A stretch of DNA of 5,362 nucleotides from Propionibacteriaceae bacterium (GCA_009781325.1 WQYJ01000151.1:1-5362); one strand, 5' to 3'. Positions 1-5,362 are shown, counted from the first letter of the stretch. Program-made: numbers and translations. Notes: generated by a model not told the origin, from the letters alone.

Positions 1-3
1 CAT

Positions 4-26
4 GAGTTCAAAACAGAAGTGCAACA
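4..26 (+). repeat. Left terminal inverted repeat of the IS30 element
   Basis: This is the left end of the element. It reads GAGTTCAA, four non-matching bases, then the core GAAGTGCAACA. It pairs with 1142-1164 with five mismatches, at repeat positions 3 and 9-12. The core 16-26 is perfect. The same core recurs in inverted orientation at 72-81. Confidence 0.8.
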
Positions 27-28
27 CC

Positions 29-55
29 TTGAATAGGATGTGACGTAGTTAATGT
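29..55 (+). promoter_or_regulatory. Possible transposase promoter inside the IS left end
   Basis: A TTGAAT hexamer at 29-34 (4 of 6 to TTGACA) is followed after 15 bases by TAATGT at 50-55, which fits the TANNNT pattern of actinobacterial -10 boxes. Transcription would begin near 61-63, leaving about 22 bases of leader that contain the ribosome binding site but not the left inverted repeat. The spacer is short and the match modest, so this is a tentative call made because the gene needs a promoter within this 80-base stretch. Confidence 0.35.
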
Positions 56-63
56 TCACTTCT

Positions 64-72
64 AGGGAAGGG
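64..72 (+). promoter_or_regulatory. Transposase ribosome binding site, buried in an inverted repeat
   Basis: The purine run AGGGAAGGG lies 11 bases before the ATG at 84 and supports that start. Its last five bases fall in the 3' arm of a stem formed with the left terminal repeat: 15-25 pair with 72-82 (11 bp), then A26 bulges, then 27-30 pair with 68-71. An RNA starting outside the element would hide this site; one starting near 62 would not. Confidence 0.6.
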
Positions 73-83
73 TTGCACTTCTT

Positions 84-1160
84 ATGGATCAAGAGTATCG
101 GCATTTGTGCCTGGATGAGCGTATTGAGATAGAAAAAGGGCTGGAGCGTGGGGAGTCAGGCCGGTCAATCGCGAAGCGATTGAACCGGAATCCGTCAACA
201 ATCTGTCGTGAAATCAGGCGTAACGCGTGGAGACCATCGAACACCTCAGCCGCGTATCGGCCAGTGAAACTCTATTGGTGTCGTCGTGGACATCTGACAC
301 AGATGGAGTATCGAGCATCGGTTGCTCACCACAGGGCAGCATCACGAGCGCAGAATAGTCACCAGATGATCGTGTTCACGTCTGATGAGATGGTTGACTA
401 TGTTGTCACTAGGCTTCGTGATGGATGGACCCCAGCAATGATCGCTGGACGTCGACAAGCAGGTTTCTCCGATTGTGCACCTCATCGGGTGTCTCACGAG
501 ACGATCTACCGGTGGATTTACTCAAAAGATCAACAACACCGCCGACTATTTGAGTACCTGGTTCGAGGTCGTAAAACCCGTCGCCACAAGCACGGACGTC
601 GAGTTCATTCCAGTGGTATCCGCTACAGAATCTCTATCAGTCAACGCCCCTGTGAGATTGATGACCGATCACAGTTCGGACATTGGGAAGGTGACACGGT
701 CGTAGGACGAGCCCACAAAAACGGTATCCACACCGAAGTGGAACGCACAACCCGGTTCCTCGCAGCTCGTACACTCACCTCACTAACATCCCACGATACC
801 GTGGACGCACAAAAAGACATCTTCCACCGACTACCACCCGAGGCAGCCCGATCCGTGACACTCGACAACGGCAGCGAAAACCACCGAGCACATGAACTCG
901 ACGAATACGCGATGCCTGTCTACTACTGCCACCCCTACTGCTCCTGGGAACGCGGCACCAACGAGAACACTAACGGAGTACTCAGACGCTACCTCCCCAA
1001 AGGAACAGACTTCACCGACCTCACCCAACACGACCTCGACGAGATCGTCACCGCCATCAACAACCGTCCACTGAAATGCTTAGGCTGGTACACCCCAGCA
1101 GAAGCCTTCAACCACCAACTAGAATTACTGGCAAACGTCACTGTTGCACTTCCAAATTGA
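84..1160 (+). CDS. IS30-family transposase
   Basis: This DDE transposase cuts and joins the ends of its own element; IS30 relatives transpose through a circular or end-joined intermediate. The 358-aa protein has the usual family length. Residues 5-48 form a helix-turn-helix region beginning YRHLCLDERIEIEKG and containing the SIAKRLNRNPSTICREI signature that binds the inverted repeats. Family motifs follow: WTPAMI (115-120) and HETIYRWIY (138-146). The RNase H-like catalytic core holds D204 in HWEGDTV, D261 in TLDNGSEN and E294 in ERGTNENTNG; D261 and E294 are 33 residues apart, as expected. The conserved YLPKGTDF and NNRPLKCLGWYTPAEAF blocks are also present. The start at 84 follows a good ribosome binding site and matches the usual family N-terminus. 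The frame is uninterrupted and all three catalytic residues are present, so the enzyme is probably functional. Its last codons and TGA stop lie inside the right inverted repeat. Confidence 0.95.
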   Translation: MDQEYRHLCLDERIEIEKGLERGESGRSIAKRLNRNPSTICREIRRNAWRPSNTSAAYRPVKLYWCRRGHLTQMEYRASVAHHRAASRAQNSHQMIVFTSDEMVDYVVTRLRDGWTPAMIAGRRQAGFSDCAPHRVSHETIYRWIYSKDQQHRRLFEYLVRGRKTRRHKHGRRVHSSGIRYRISISQRPCEIDDRSQFGHWEGDTVVGRAHKNGIHTEVERTTRFLAARTLTSLTSHDTVDAQKDIFHRLPPEAARSVTLDNGSENHRAHELDEYAMPVYYCHPYCSWERGTNENTNGVLRRYLPKGTDFTDLTQHDLDEIVTAINNRPLKCLGWYTPAEAFNHQLELLANVTVALPN

Positions 1161-1164
1161 ATTC
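1142..1164 (-). repeat. Right terminal inverted repeat of the IS30 element
   Basis: The reverse complement reads GAATTCAA, four divergent bases, then the core GAAGTGCAACA, matching the left end at 18 of 23 positions. It overlaps the last six codons and the stop of the transposase gene. Read outward it also contains TTGAAT (1157-1162), which could act as a -35 box for the neighbouring transporter gene. Confidence 0.8.
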
Positions 1165-1200
1165 GGCGGTGGATGGGATAACGTGCGACGGGAGTAGACT
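1157..1200 (+). promoter_or_regulatory. Candidate promoter(s) of the transporter at the IS right junction
   Basis: Two weak possibilities lie between the IS and the transporter start. The first is a hybrid promoter: TTGAAT in the right inverted repeat (1157-1162), 16 bases, then TAACGT (1179-1184) in flanking DNA. The second is a lone TAGACT -10 box at 1195-1200, which would start RNA near 1207 and leave only about seven bases before the ATG at 1214. No good ribosome binding site is close to that ATG: GGGAG at 1190-1194 is 19 bases away. A nearly leaderless message therefore fits, but neither promoter is strong on sequence alone. Confidence 0.3.
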
Positions 1201-1213
1201 GCTAGCCAGACCT

Positions 1214-2671
1214 ATGACTGATTCTGTTTATACCCCTGACCCTCGACGATGGAAGGCGCTTGCTGTGTGCTTTGTCGGGGGGTTTGTCACAATGTTGGAT
1301 GTCTCCATTGTTACCGTGGCTTTGCCATCGATTCAGACCGCGCTCTTAGCCGGACCTACTCAGCTTCAGTTGATCGTCGCTGGATACGCTCTGGCCTTTG
1401 GGTTGCTCCTGGTTCCTTTCGGGCGGCTTGGTGATGTTTATGGCCGACGCCGGATATGGATGATCGCGATCGCTGGCTTCGGTGCGATGAGTCTTGCTTC
1501 CGGGCTCAGTCAGACTGACACACAGTTGGCGATCTTCCGTCTTCTCCAAGGCGCGTCCGCTGGTATGGCTACTCCGCAGACATCGGGAATGATCCAGCAG
1601 ATGTTCCGCGGAAAGGAACGGGCTAAGGCTTTCGGCTTCTTCGGGGCAGTCATTGGGGTATCCACAGCCCTCGGACCACTCATCGGGGGACTAATCCTCG
1701 CTGCGATTGGCCCAGAGGCCGGTTGGCGCTGGATCTTCTTCATCAACGTACCAATCTGCCTGATCGTTCTACCTTTGGCACAGCGTCTTCTCCCCCCGCC
1801 TCCCAGCCTGGCACCCGGAGTCACAAGAACTCGAACCCGTCTCGACATCATCGGTCTAGTCTTCATTGGCCTAGGGACCGCCACCTTCATGGCCCCCTTC
1901 GTCACAACACCATCCACTGGCTTCTGCGATAACCCCTCTCGTTGGCTCTGGCTTGTCCCGGCATTCCTCCTCGCACCGGCAACCTACTTCTGGGAACGTC
2001 ATTACCAACAGAAATACCAAGCAGCCGTACTCAATCCTGCTCTGATCCAGGATCGCTCCTTTACCTACGGCGCAGCACTGGGGGCTGCGTACTTCGCTGG
2101 CTTCACTGCTCTGATGCTGGTTCTATCACTGATGCTGCAGACTGGTTTGGGGTTCACCGCTCTGATTGTCGGCTTAACACAGTTACCGTACGCTGTCGCC
2201 TCAGGCATCACCGCCTCGCAATCCGGACGCTTGGTTCCGGTCTGGGGACGAAAACTTGTCGTGCTCGGACTCAGTGTTGGCTTAGTCGGACTCTTCGTCG
2301 TTCTCGGGATCATCACCTTCGTTCCGACTTCAGTGATGGTTTGGGCTCTTGGTGGTGCCCTATTCATCATGGGAGCTGGAAACGGTGTTGTCATCTCCCC
2401 CAACCAAGCTCTGTCTTTCCAGGACGTTTCTCCTTCTCAGGGCTCGGTTGCCGGGGCTGTTCTCCAGGTTGGACAGCGTACGGGAACTGCCGTTGGGATG
2501 GCTATTATCCTGGCGATCTATCTGTCGATCTACTCTTCCCAGACGGTGTCTCTTGGGTCGGTGGCTGCTGCACGCCATGCCAGTACGGTTGCCCTAGGAA
2601 TTTCGTCGGTGTTCCTCATCGCAGCATTGGTGATCGGGATAGTCGACATGCGTCGGCGTCAGGCGCTGTGA
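1214..2671 (+). CDS. MFS multidrug efflux transporter, DHA2 (EmrB/QacA) type
   Basis: This is an integral membrane protein of 485 aa that probably exports drugs or other small molecules in exchange for protons. The length and run of hydrophobic segments fit the 14-helix DHA2 branch of the major facilitator superfamily. Diagnostic motifs are LDVSIVTVALP in helix 1 (28-38, with acidic D29), motif A GRLGDVYGRRR after helix 2 (70-80), motif B RLLQG (109-113), and the antiporter motif C with G148, G154, P155 and GG158-159. WRWIFFINVPI (171-181) is a hallmark of this branch. The substrate cannot be predicted. I chose the ATG at 1214 because helix 1 begins about 13 residues later. The frame stays open back to 1076, but that part overlaps the transposase gene in another frame and has no transporter-like sequence. 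The gene stands alone: IS upstream, structured repeats downstream, no adjacent regulator visible. Confidence 0.92.
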   Translation: MTDSVYTPDPRRWKALAVCFVGGFVTMLDVSIVTVALPSIQTALLAGPTQLQLIVAGYALAFGLLLVPFGRLGDVYGRRRIWMIAIAGFGAMSLASGLSQTDTQLAIFRLLQGASAGMATPQTSGMIQQMFRGKERAKAFGFFGAVIGVSTALGPLIGGLILAAIGPEAGWRWIFFINVPICLIVLPLAQRLLPPPPSLAPGVTRTRTRLDIIGLVFIGLGTATFMAPFVTTPSTGFCDNPSRWLWLVPAFLLAPATYFWERHYQQKYQAAVLNPALIQDRSFTYGAALGAAYFAGFTALMLVLSLMLQTGLGFTALIVGLTQLPYAVASGITASQSGRLVPVWGRKLVVLGLSVGLVGLFVVLGIITFVPTSVMVWALGGALFIMGAGNGVVISPNQALSFQDVSPSQGSVAGAVLQVGQRTGTAVGMAIILAIYLSIYSSQTVSLGSVAAARHASTVALGISSVFLIAALVIGIVDMRRRQAL

Positions 2672-2714
2672 CAATAGGGACGGGCCTATCCACCGGTCGG
2701 CCCCATCCACCGGC

Positions 2715-3062
2715 CATGCTGCCGAAGGCAGTACCCCCGGCAGCCGATGTTGTGGAGTTGAGTAGGGTCTATCCCCAGTCCCTACGTTGGCTGCCGGGGG
2801 TCCTGCCTGGCGGCAGGATGACCGGGGCTAGCGTCATGCTGTGGAAGGCAGTACCCCCGGCGGGCGAAGTGTGGAGTTGAGTAGGGTCTATCCCCAGTCC
2901 CTACGCTGGCTGCCGGGGGTCCTGCCTGGCGGCAGGATGACCGGGGCTAGCGTCATGCTGGTGAAGGCAGTACCCCCGGCGGGCGAAGTGTGGAGTTGAG
3001 TAGGGTCTATCCCCAGTCCCTACGCTGGCTGCCGGGGGTCCTGCCTGGCGGCAGGATGACCG
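2715..3062 (+). repeat. Three tandem copies of a 119-120-bp structured repeat
   Basis: Copies are 2715-2834 (120 bp), 2835-2953 (119 bp) and 2954-3062 (109 bp, lacking the last ten bases). Copies 2 and 3 differ only by a TG/GT swap near their start. Copy 1 differs mainly in a block at 2742-2751, one base longer than in the others, and at 2787 (T for C). Each unit holds the same layout: a left arm (copy 1 at 2727-2745), an inner hairpin GTAGGG/CCCTAC (2762-2767 with 2780-2785), a right arm (2789-2807) and a compact hairpin (2801-2818). The arms pair over 19 bp with one mismatch in copy 1 and with two mismatches and a G-T wobble in copies 2 and 3. There are no unique spacers, so it is not a CRISPR array. 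Confidence 0.9.
2801..2818 (+). terminator. Hairpin in repeat copy 1, possible terminator of the transporter gene
   Basis: TCCTGCC (2801-2807) and GGCAGGA (2812-2818) form a perfect 7-bp stem with a TGGC loop. It recurs 120 and 239 bases later. No run of T follows, so it is not a classical intrinsic terminator, although actinobacterial terminators often lack one. Three such stems in a row after the transporter could stop readthrough into the next operon. Confidence 0.35.
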
Positions 3063-3113
3063 ATAGTCGAACTAGGGAGTACCCTGAAATACCCCTTTCG
3101 CGGGGAAAATGGG

Positions 3114-3142
3114 TTACAGCGGTGAAAGCGGTGACCTAGAAT
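3114..3142 (+). promoter_or_regulatory. Promoter of the small membrane protein-lipoprotein unit
   Basis: TAGAAT at 3137-3142 is a strong -10 box. TTACAG at 3114-3119 is a fair -35 box with ideal 17-base spacing. Transcription would begin about seven bases after the -10 box, on or beside the A of the ATG at 3149, giving a leaderless RNA. This agrees with the absence of any ribosome binding site there. The spacer contains two direct copies of AGCGGTGA (3118-3125 and 3127-3134), nine bases apart, which could be a repressor site. Confidence 0.65.
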
Positions 3143-3148
3143 GATCCC

Positions 3149-3481
3149 ATGACTCACGATCCTGAGGCAGCTTGGCCGCTTACAGAGACCGATCAGGGAT
3201 ACTTCCCTGGTCCTATGACTGCCCCCACTCCCCCGCCTGCACCCTTGGTTCCTTACACACCAGGCAAGATGCAAACCCCATCCATCATCGGCCCGGATCA
3301 GCCCACAAAGCCGATGTCCCACGGAGCACGCATCGCCTTTCTCGCTATCATCCTCGGGGCTGCTATCCCGCTGACCGCAATATCTGCCAGCTATGCTGAC
3401 TTCTTCGGAGTCATTGTTGCTTGGATGGGAATCGTCCTTGTTGCCGCCATTGCTTTCGGCTTTGGTTTCCGGCGCGGGTAG
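3149..3481 (+). CDS. Small proline-rich protein with two membrane helices, function unknown
   Basis: This 110-aa protein has a hydrophilic N-terminal half rich in proline (about residues 20-57, including APTPPPAP), followed by two hydrophobic segments at roughly 61-82 and 85-107 and the basic end FRRG. The charge pattern (R61 before helix 1, RR after helix 2) suggests both ends lie in the cytoplasm with a very short external turn. Actinobacteria have many small proteins of this layout (proline-rich tail plus two helices, as in DUF4190-like families), mostly uncharacterised; I cannot assign it firmly to a family. The start at 3149 is supported by the promoter right before it and is probably leaderless. 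The lipoprotein gene begins ten bases after its stop, so the two are probably co-transcribed and translationally coupled. Confidence 0.75.
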   Translation: MTHDPEAAWPLTETDQGYFPGPMTAPTPPPAPLVPYTPGKMQTPSIIGPDQPTKPMSHGARIAFLAIILGAAIPLTAISASYADFFGVIVAWMGIVLVAAIAFGFGFRRG

Positions 3482-3491
3482 TCTTGAGGCT

Positions 3492-5183
3492 ATGACGAGA
3501 ACTCCTCGCGGTTTCGCCCGTATAGGGCTTGCCCTTGTCCTCAGCCTTGGGCTACTCATAGTTTCGGGGTGCACCGACCCCAATACGGATCCTTCCCCAA
3601 CTGCCACCGAAACCCCTGTTGCTGACTGGGATACGTGGGTCCACGACACCGCAACCCTTTTCCGGAACATCACACAGACCCCCCGCCAAGGCACAGAACC
3701 CCCAGAATTCGTCTGGAATTTCGAACTGAACGTTGCCTACCCCTACCAGACTGCAGCTCTGCTCAACCGCCTGGGGCCAACGGCACAGTCACTGATGTCT
3801 GACCAGGATTGGCAGACAACACTGGGGTATCTGCGCCAAGCCATCGAGGATGACTCCCTGATCTTTGATCCGGGCAACGCCGGCGGGCCTGCGTACGCTG
3901 TGTGGGAAATGGCCTGGGTTGATCGTCTGCGCAATGTCTTCTCCGACGAGGAGCGTGAAGCGCTCTATGTGACATCCCTCCTGGCCGAACAGGTCAGCGA
4001 CGGTACGGAGTCCGACGCCATCGCACTGGACATCTATGTCACGGTCATGGGCATGAACATGCTGGGAGGAGTCACCAACGAGATCCTGGATAAGGCCTCT
4101 GCCGTACTGGACACTGATGAATTCGACTGTGCTCCCCAAACCGACGACGGCGTCTTCGAGCTCTTGACGGTTGCTGCCAGCGGTGTTGAATCGCGGTGTT
4201 CCCTCGATGATATCGAGGCTGCCTGGCAGGCCGGAGTGAACAGACTCACCCAGATCACGAACGGTCAAGATACCGTAGCAACAGCATGGGAGTTGCTTTT
4301 CCTCGAAGAGGCTCGCGCCCAGTGGTGGCCGGATGACAAGGCGCGCTCAGCAACCATCCGCACCATCTTCGACCGCATGGTCACCTCCGTCACATCCATG
4401 GGCTCACAGGGAGTTTCCCTCCTGACTACGCTGCACAAGGTTGCTTATCTCCTTGGCACCACAGCACCTGTTATTGACGCCAATGACACTATCGAGAGAC
4501 TCGTTAACCCGGTTTTCCCCGTCAGTGAGCGCCTCGTTGGTGCACCTGACCTGATCTTCACGCTCAAAGCCGCGGCTACCTTGGGCATCGAACTCGAGCT
4601 CACAGATGACTTCATGAATAGCCTGACAGTCATGGAGAAGATTGCCGTCGCGTACGGGCAGGGGCGGGTTCTCGATGATGAAATCGAATCCTGGTTGGCG
4701 GAATTGGCGAATCAAGAAGAATTAGAGCCCATCGACCAGTTCGATCTTCTGGACGTCGTGGCGCCCCTTCTTCTGGTGTCTACCATGAACCGTGCCTGCA
4801 ACTCAGCCGGTATTCAGCTCATTGACCAAGCAGTTACAGCCGAGTTGGACTCGTATATGCGCCCGGTGCCCATAGCCCTGGCAATCCGAGTGATCGAACG
4901 CTGCGGCTATTCCGTCGAACCAGAGTTGCGCAATGCCGTCGCGGGGCAAGCAGAATCAGCATCAATCTGGGATGCCTCCCGCATTAAATGTGCGATGACC
5001 CCAAATGCCGTCTCTGTGGGACAAAGCATATGGCCGATCATGCAGCCAGTTGTGAATCCCAACGGAGGAGCTGGATCCAAGTGGAGCGCATCATTCAACC
5101 TCACCTATGTCGTTCTAGCTCTCGTCACGACGAAAACCAACGACTGCGTGAAAACAGGAATCCTCGAAGCTAGACCGGCCTGA
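3492..5183 (+). CDS. Large secreted lipoprotein, function unknown
   Basis: The 563-aa product starts with a lipoprotein signal peptide: basic n-region (R3, R6, R10), hydrophobic core 11-24, and lipobox VSGC with lipidated C27. A flexible Thr/Pro/Asp-rich linker follows to about residue 43. The mature protein should sit on the outer face of the membrane. The remaining ~520 residues look largely alpha-helical and acidic, with no enzyme motif I recognise. Six further cysteines (213, 236, 436, 471, 500, 552) could form three disulfides outside the cell. The helix-rich pattern (for example AYAVWEMAWVDRL at 134-146) loosely recalls alpha/alpha-toroid folds, but this is speculation. The ATG at 3492 is chosen because it places the signal peptide correctly; the frame is open back to 3393 but overlaps the upstream gene. 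GAGG only two bases before this ATG is too close for a normal ribosome site, so coupling to the upstream gene is likely. Confidence 0.88.
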   Translation: MTRTPRGFARIGLALVLSLGLLIVSGCTDPNTDPSPTATETPVADWDTWVHDTATLFRNITQTPRQGTEPPEFVWNFELNVAYPYQTAALLNRLGPTAQSLMSDQDWQTTLGYLRQAIEDDSLIFDPGNAGGPAYAVWEMAWVDRLRNVFSDEEREALYVTSLLAEQVSDGTESDAIALDIYVTVMGMNMLGGVTNEILDKASAVLDTDEFDCAPQTDDGVFELLTVAASGVESRCSLDDIEAAWQAGVNRLTQITNGQDTVATAWELLFLEEARAQWWPDDKARSATIRTIFDRMVTSVTSMGSQGVSLLTTLHKVAYLLGTTAPVIDANDTIERLVNPVFPVSERLVGAPDLIFTLKAAATLGIELELTDDFMNSLTVMEKIAVAYGQGRVLDDEIESWLAELANQEELEPIDQFDLLDVVAPLLLVSTMNRACNSAGIQLIDQAVTAELDSYMRPVPIALAIRVIERCGYSVEPELRNAVAGQAESASIWDASRIKCAMTPNAVSVGQSIWPIMQPVVNPNGGAGSKWSASFNLTYVVLALVTTKTNDCVKTGILEARPA

Positions 5184-5185
5184 GA

Positions 5186-5217
5186 CATCCACTGCCAGGC
5201 TCGCCTGGCTGTGGATG
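5186..5217. terminator. Bidirectional hairpin between convergent genes
   Basis: CATCCAC (5186-5192) pairs with GTGGATG (5211-5217), and GCCAGG (5194-5199) pairs with CCTGGC (5204-5209), around a CTCG loop. That makes 13 base pairs interrupted by a single T-T mismatch. It begins three bases after the lipoprotein stop and ends 13 bases from the stop of the minus-strand gene, where a shared terminator is expected. There is no clear T run on either side, so it would be a U-less, actinobacterial-style terminator. Confidence 0.7.
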
Positions 5218-5230
5218 CAGGTTGTATGAC

Positions 5231-5362
5231 TTACAGTTCGTAATCGTCAATCGGCAGGACAGAGCCGCCGGTGAAGCCAGAGTCATAGGCATAGGCATCG
5301 AAGGACATTGAATACGCCTTCGCCTTGGCCTCCGGTGTTGGTTCCACGCGGATGTTGCGGTA
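5231..5362 (-). CDS. 3' end of a convergent gene, product unknown (partial)
   Basis: The minus strand is open from the window edge to a TAA stop at 5231-5233 and encodes the last 43 residues of a protein. They begin YRNIRVEPTPEAKAKAYSMS, contain the aromatic, glycine-containing stretch FDAYAYDSGFTGG, and end in the acidic tail PIDDYEL. No start is visible because the gene continues past 5362. The coding call rests on the open frame, a plausible residue mix, and a stop placed just outside the shared hairpin. The fragment is too short for me to name a family. Confidence 0.7.
   Translation of the reverse strand, partial: YRNIRVEPTPEAKAKAYSMSFDAYAYDSGFTGGSVLPIDDYEL

Larger units (their letters stand above)
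4..1164 (+). mobile_element. Complete IS30-family insertion sequence
   Basis: The element has one transposase gene between imperfect terminal inverted repeats. Bases 4-26 match the reverse complement of 1142-1164 at 18 of 23 positions, including an unbroken 11-base core, GAAGTGCAACA. Inverted repeats of this kind around a single HTH-plus-DDE transposase are typical of the IS30 family. The transposase frame is intact and its stop codon lies inside the right repeat, so the copy looks potentially active. Only three bases of left flank (CAT) are visible. They do not match the right flank (GGC), so no target duplication can be shown; IS30 elements usually make short ones of 2-4 bases. The exact outer ends are uncertain by several bases, because the outer part of the repeat is the less conserved part. 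Confidence 0.85.
2672..3148. other. Non-coding intergenic region filled by structured tandem repeats
   Basis: I see no credible gene in these 477 bases on either strand; open frames across them are continuations of shadow frames. The left part (2672-2714) holds two copies of ATCCACCGG, at 2688 and 2705, spaced 17 bases apart. Bases 2715-3062 are three tandem 119-120-bp repeats. Bases 3063-3113 contain small inverted repeats (AGGG-AGTA-CCCT at 3074-3085, CCCC-TTTCGC-GGGG at 3092-3105). From 3114 on lies the promoter of the next gene. Confidence 0.75.

Noticed and set aside
1..1167. Target-site duplication of the IS
   Set aside because: Only three bases of left flank are present (CAT) and they do not match the right flank (GGC) for the end positions I could define.
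1076..1213. Longer N-terminus for the transporter (531 aa)
   Set aside because: The extension overlaps the transposase gene and IS right end in another frame, has no ribosome site and looks unlike a transporter N-terminus; the ATG at 1214 fits the first membrane helix. A GTG at 1169 is also in frame but has no better signal.
2758..2788. Promoter inside repeat copy 1 (TTGAGT then TACGTT)
   Set aside because: The 19-base spacing is long, the match is poor, and the hexamers overlap the arms of a stem-loop that explains them better.
1942..2880. Long 312-aa open frame overlapping the transporter and the repeats
   Set aside because: It is a frame-shifted shadow of the transporter with low-complexity Arg/Ser/Cys/Trp-rich sequence that runs into the non-coding repeats.
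2715..3062. Possible CRISPR array
   Set aside because: The repeated unit is 119-120 bases long and directly tandem, with no short repeat alternating with unique spacers and no cas genes nearby.
3092..3105. CCCC-TTTCGC-GGGG stem as a terminator
   Set aside because: Only four base pairs and no T run on the plus strand; too weak to call, though it could add to the structure before the promoter.
3393..3491. Longer N-terminus for the lipoprotein (596 aa)
   Set aside because: Starting at 3393 would put 33 extra residues before a well-formed signal peptide and lipobox, inside the upstream gene.
3020..3694. Minus-strand 224-aa open frame
   Set aside because: It runs antisense through the promoter, the small membrane protein gene and the start of the lipoprotein gene, and has no recognisable domain.

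Overview
The window looks like a piece of an actinobacterial chromosome of moderate GC content (somewhat above 50% by eye). The support is a lipoprotein with a VSGC lipobox, an apparently leaderless gene with a TANNNT-type -10 box directly before its ATG, weak or missing Shine-Dalgarno sequences before three of the four complete genes, and an IS30-type transposase of the flavour common in Actinobacteria. The genus cannot be fixed from the sequence alone.

Layout. (1) Bases 4-1164 are an apparently complete IS30-family insertion sequence: imperfect 23-bp terminal inverted repeats flank one intact DDE transposase of 358 aa (84-1160). Its left end carries a second, internal copy of the core inverted repeat over the ribosome binding site. 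(2) Fifty bases beyond the IS right end starts a 485-aa drug-efflux-type transporter of the major facilitator superfamily (1214-2671, DHA2/EmrB-QacA type). (3) Bases 2672-3148 are non-coding. They are dominated by three tandem copies of a 119-120-bp unit (2715-3062), each able to fold into a long GC-rich stem or an alternative compact hairpin. (4) A promoter at 3114-3142 drives an apparently leaderless two-gene unit: a 110-aa proline-rich protein with two membrane helices (3149-3481) and, 10 bases later, a 563-aa secreted lipoprotein of unknown function (3492-5183). (5) A strong hairpin (5186-5217) separates this unit from the 3' end of a convergent gene on the minus strand (5231-5362), which is cut by the window edge.

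How the parts relate. The IS and the transporter share a strand, and the IS may have replaced or altered the transporter's promoter. The small membrane protein and the lipoprotein look like one operon and may act together at the cell envelope, but neither has a function I can recognise. The least explained parts are the structured tandem repeats and the pair of unknown envelope genes. No RNA gene, CRISPR array or phage feature was found.
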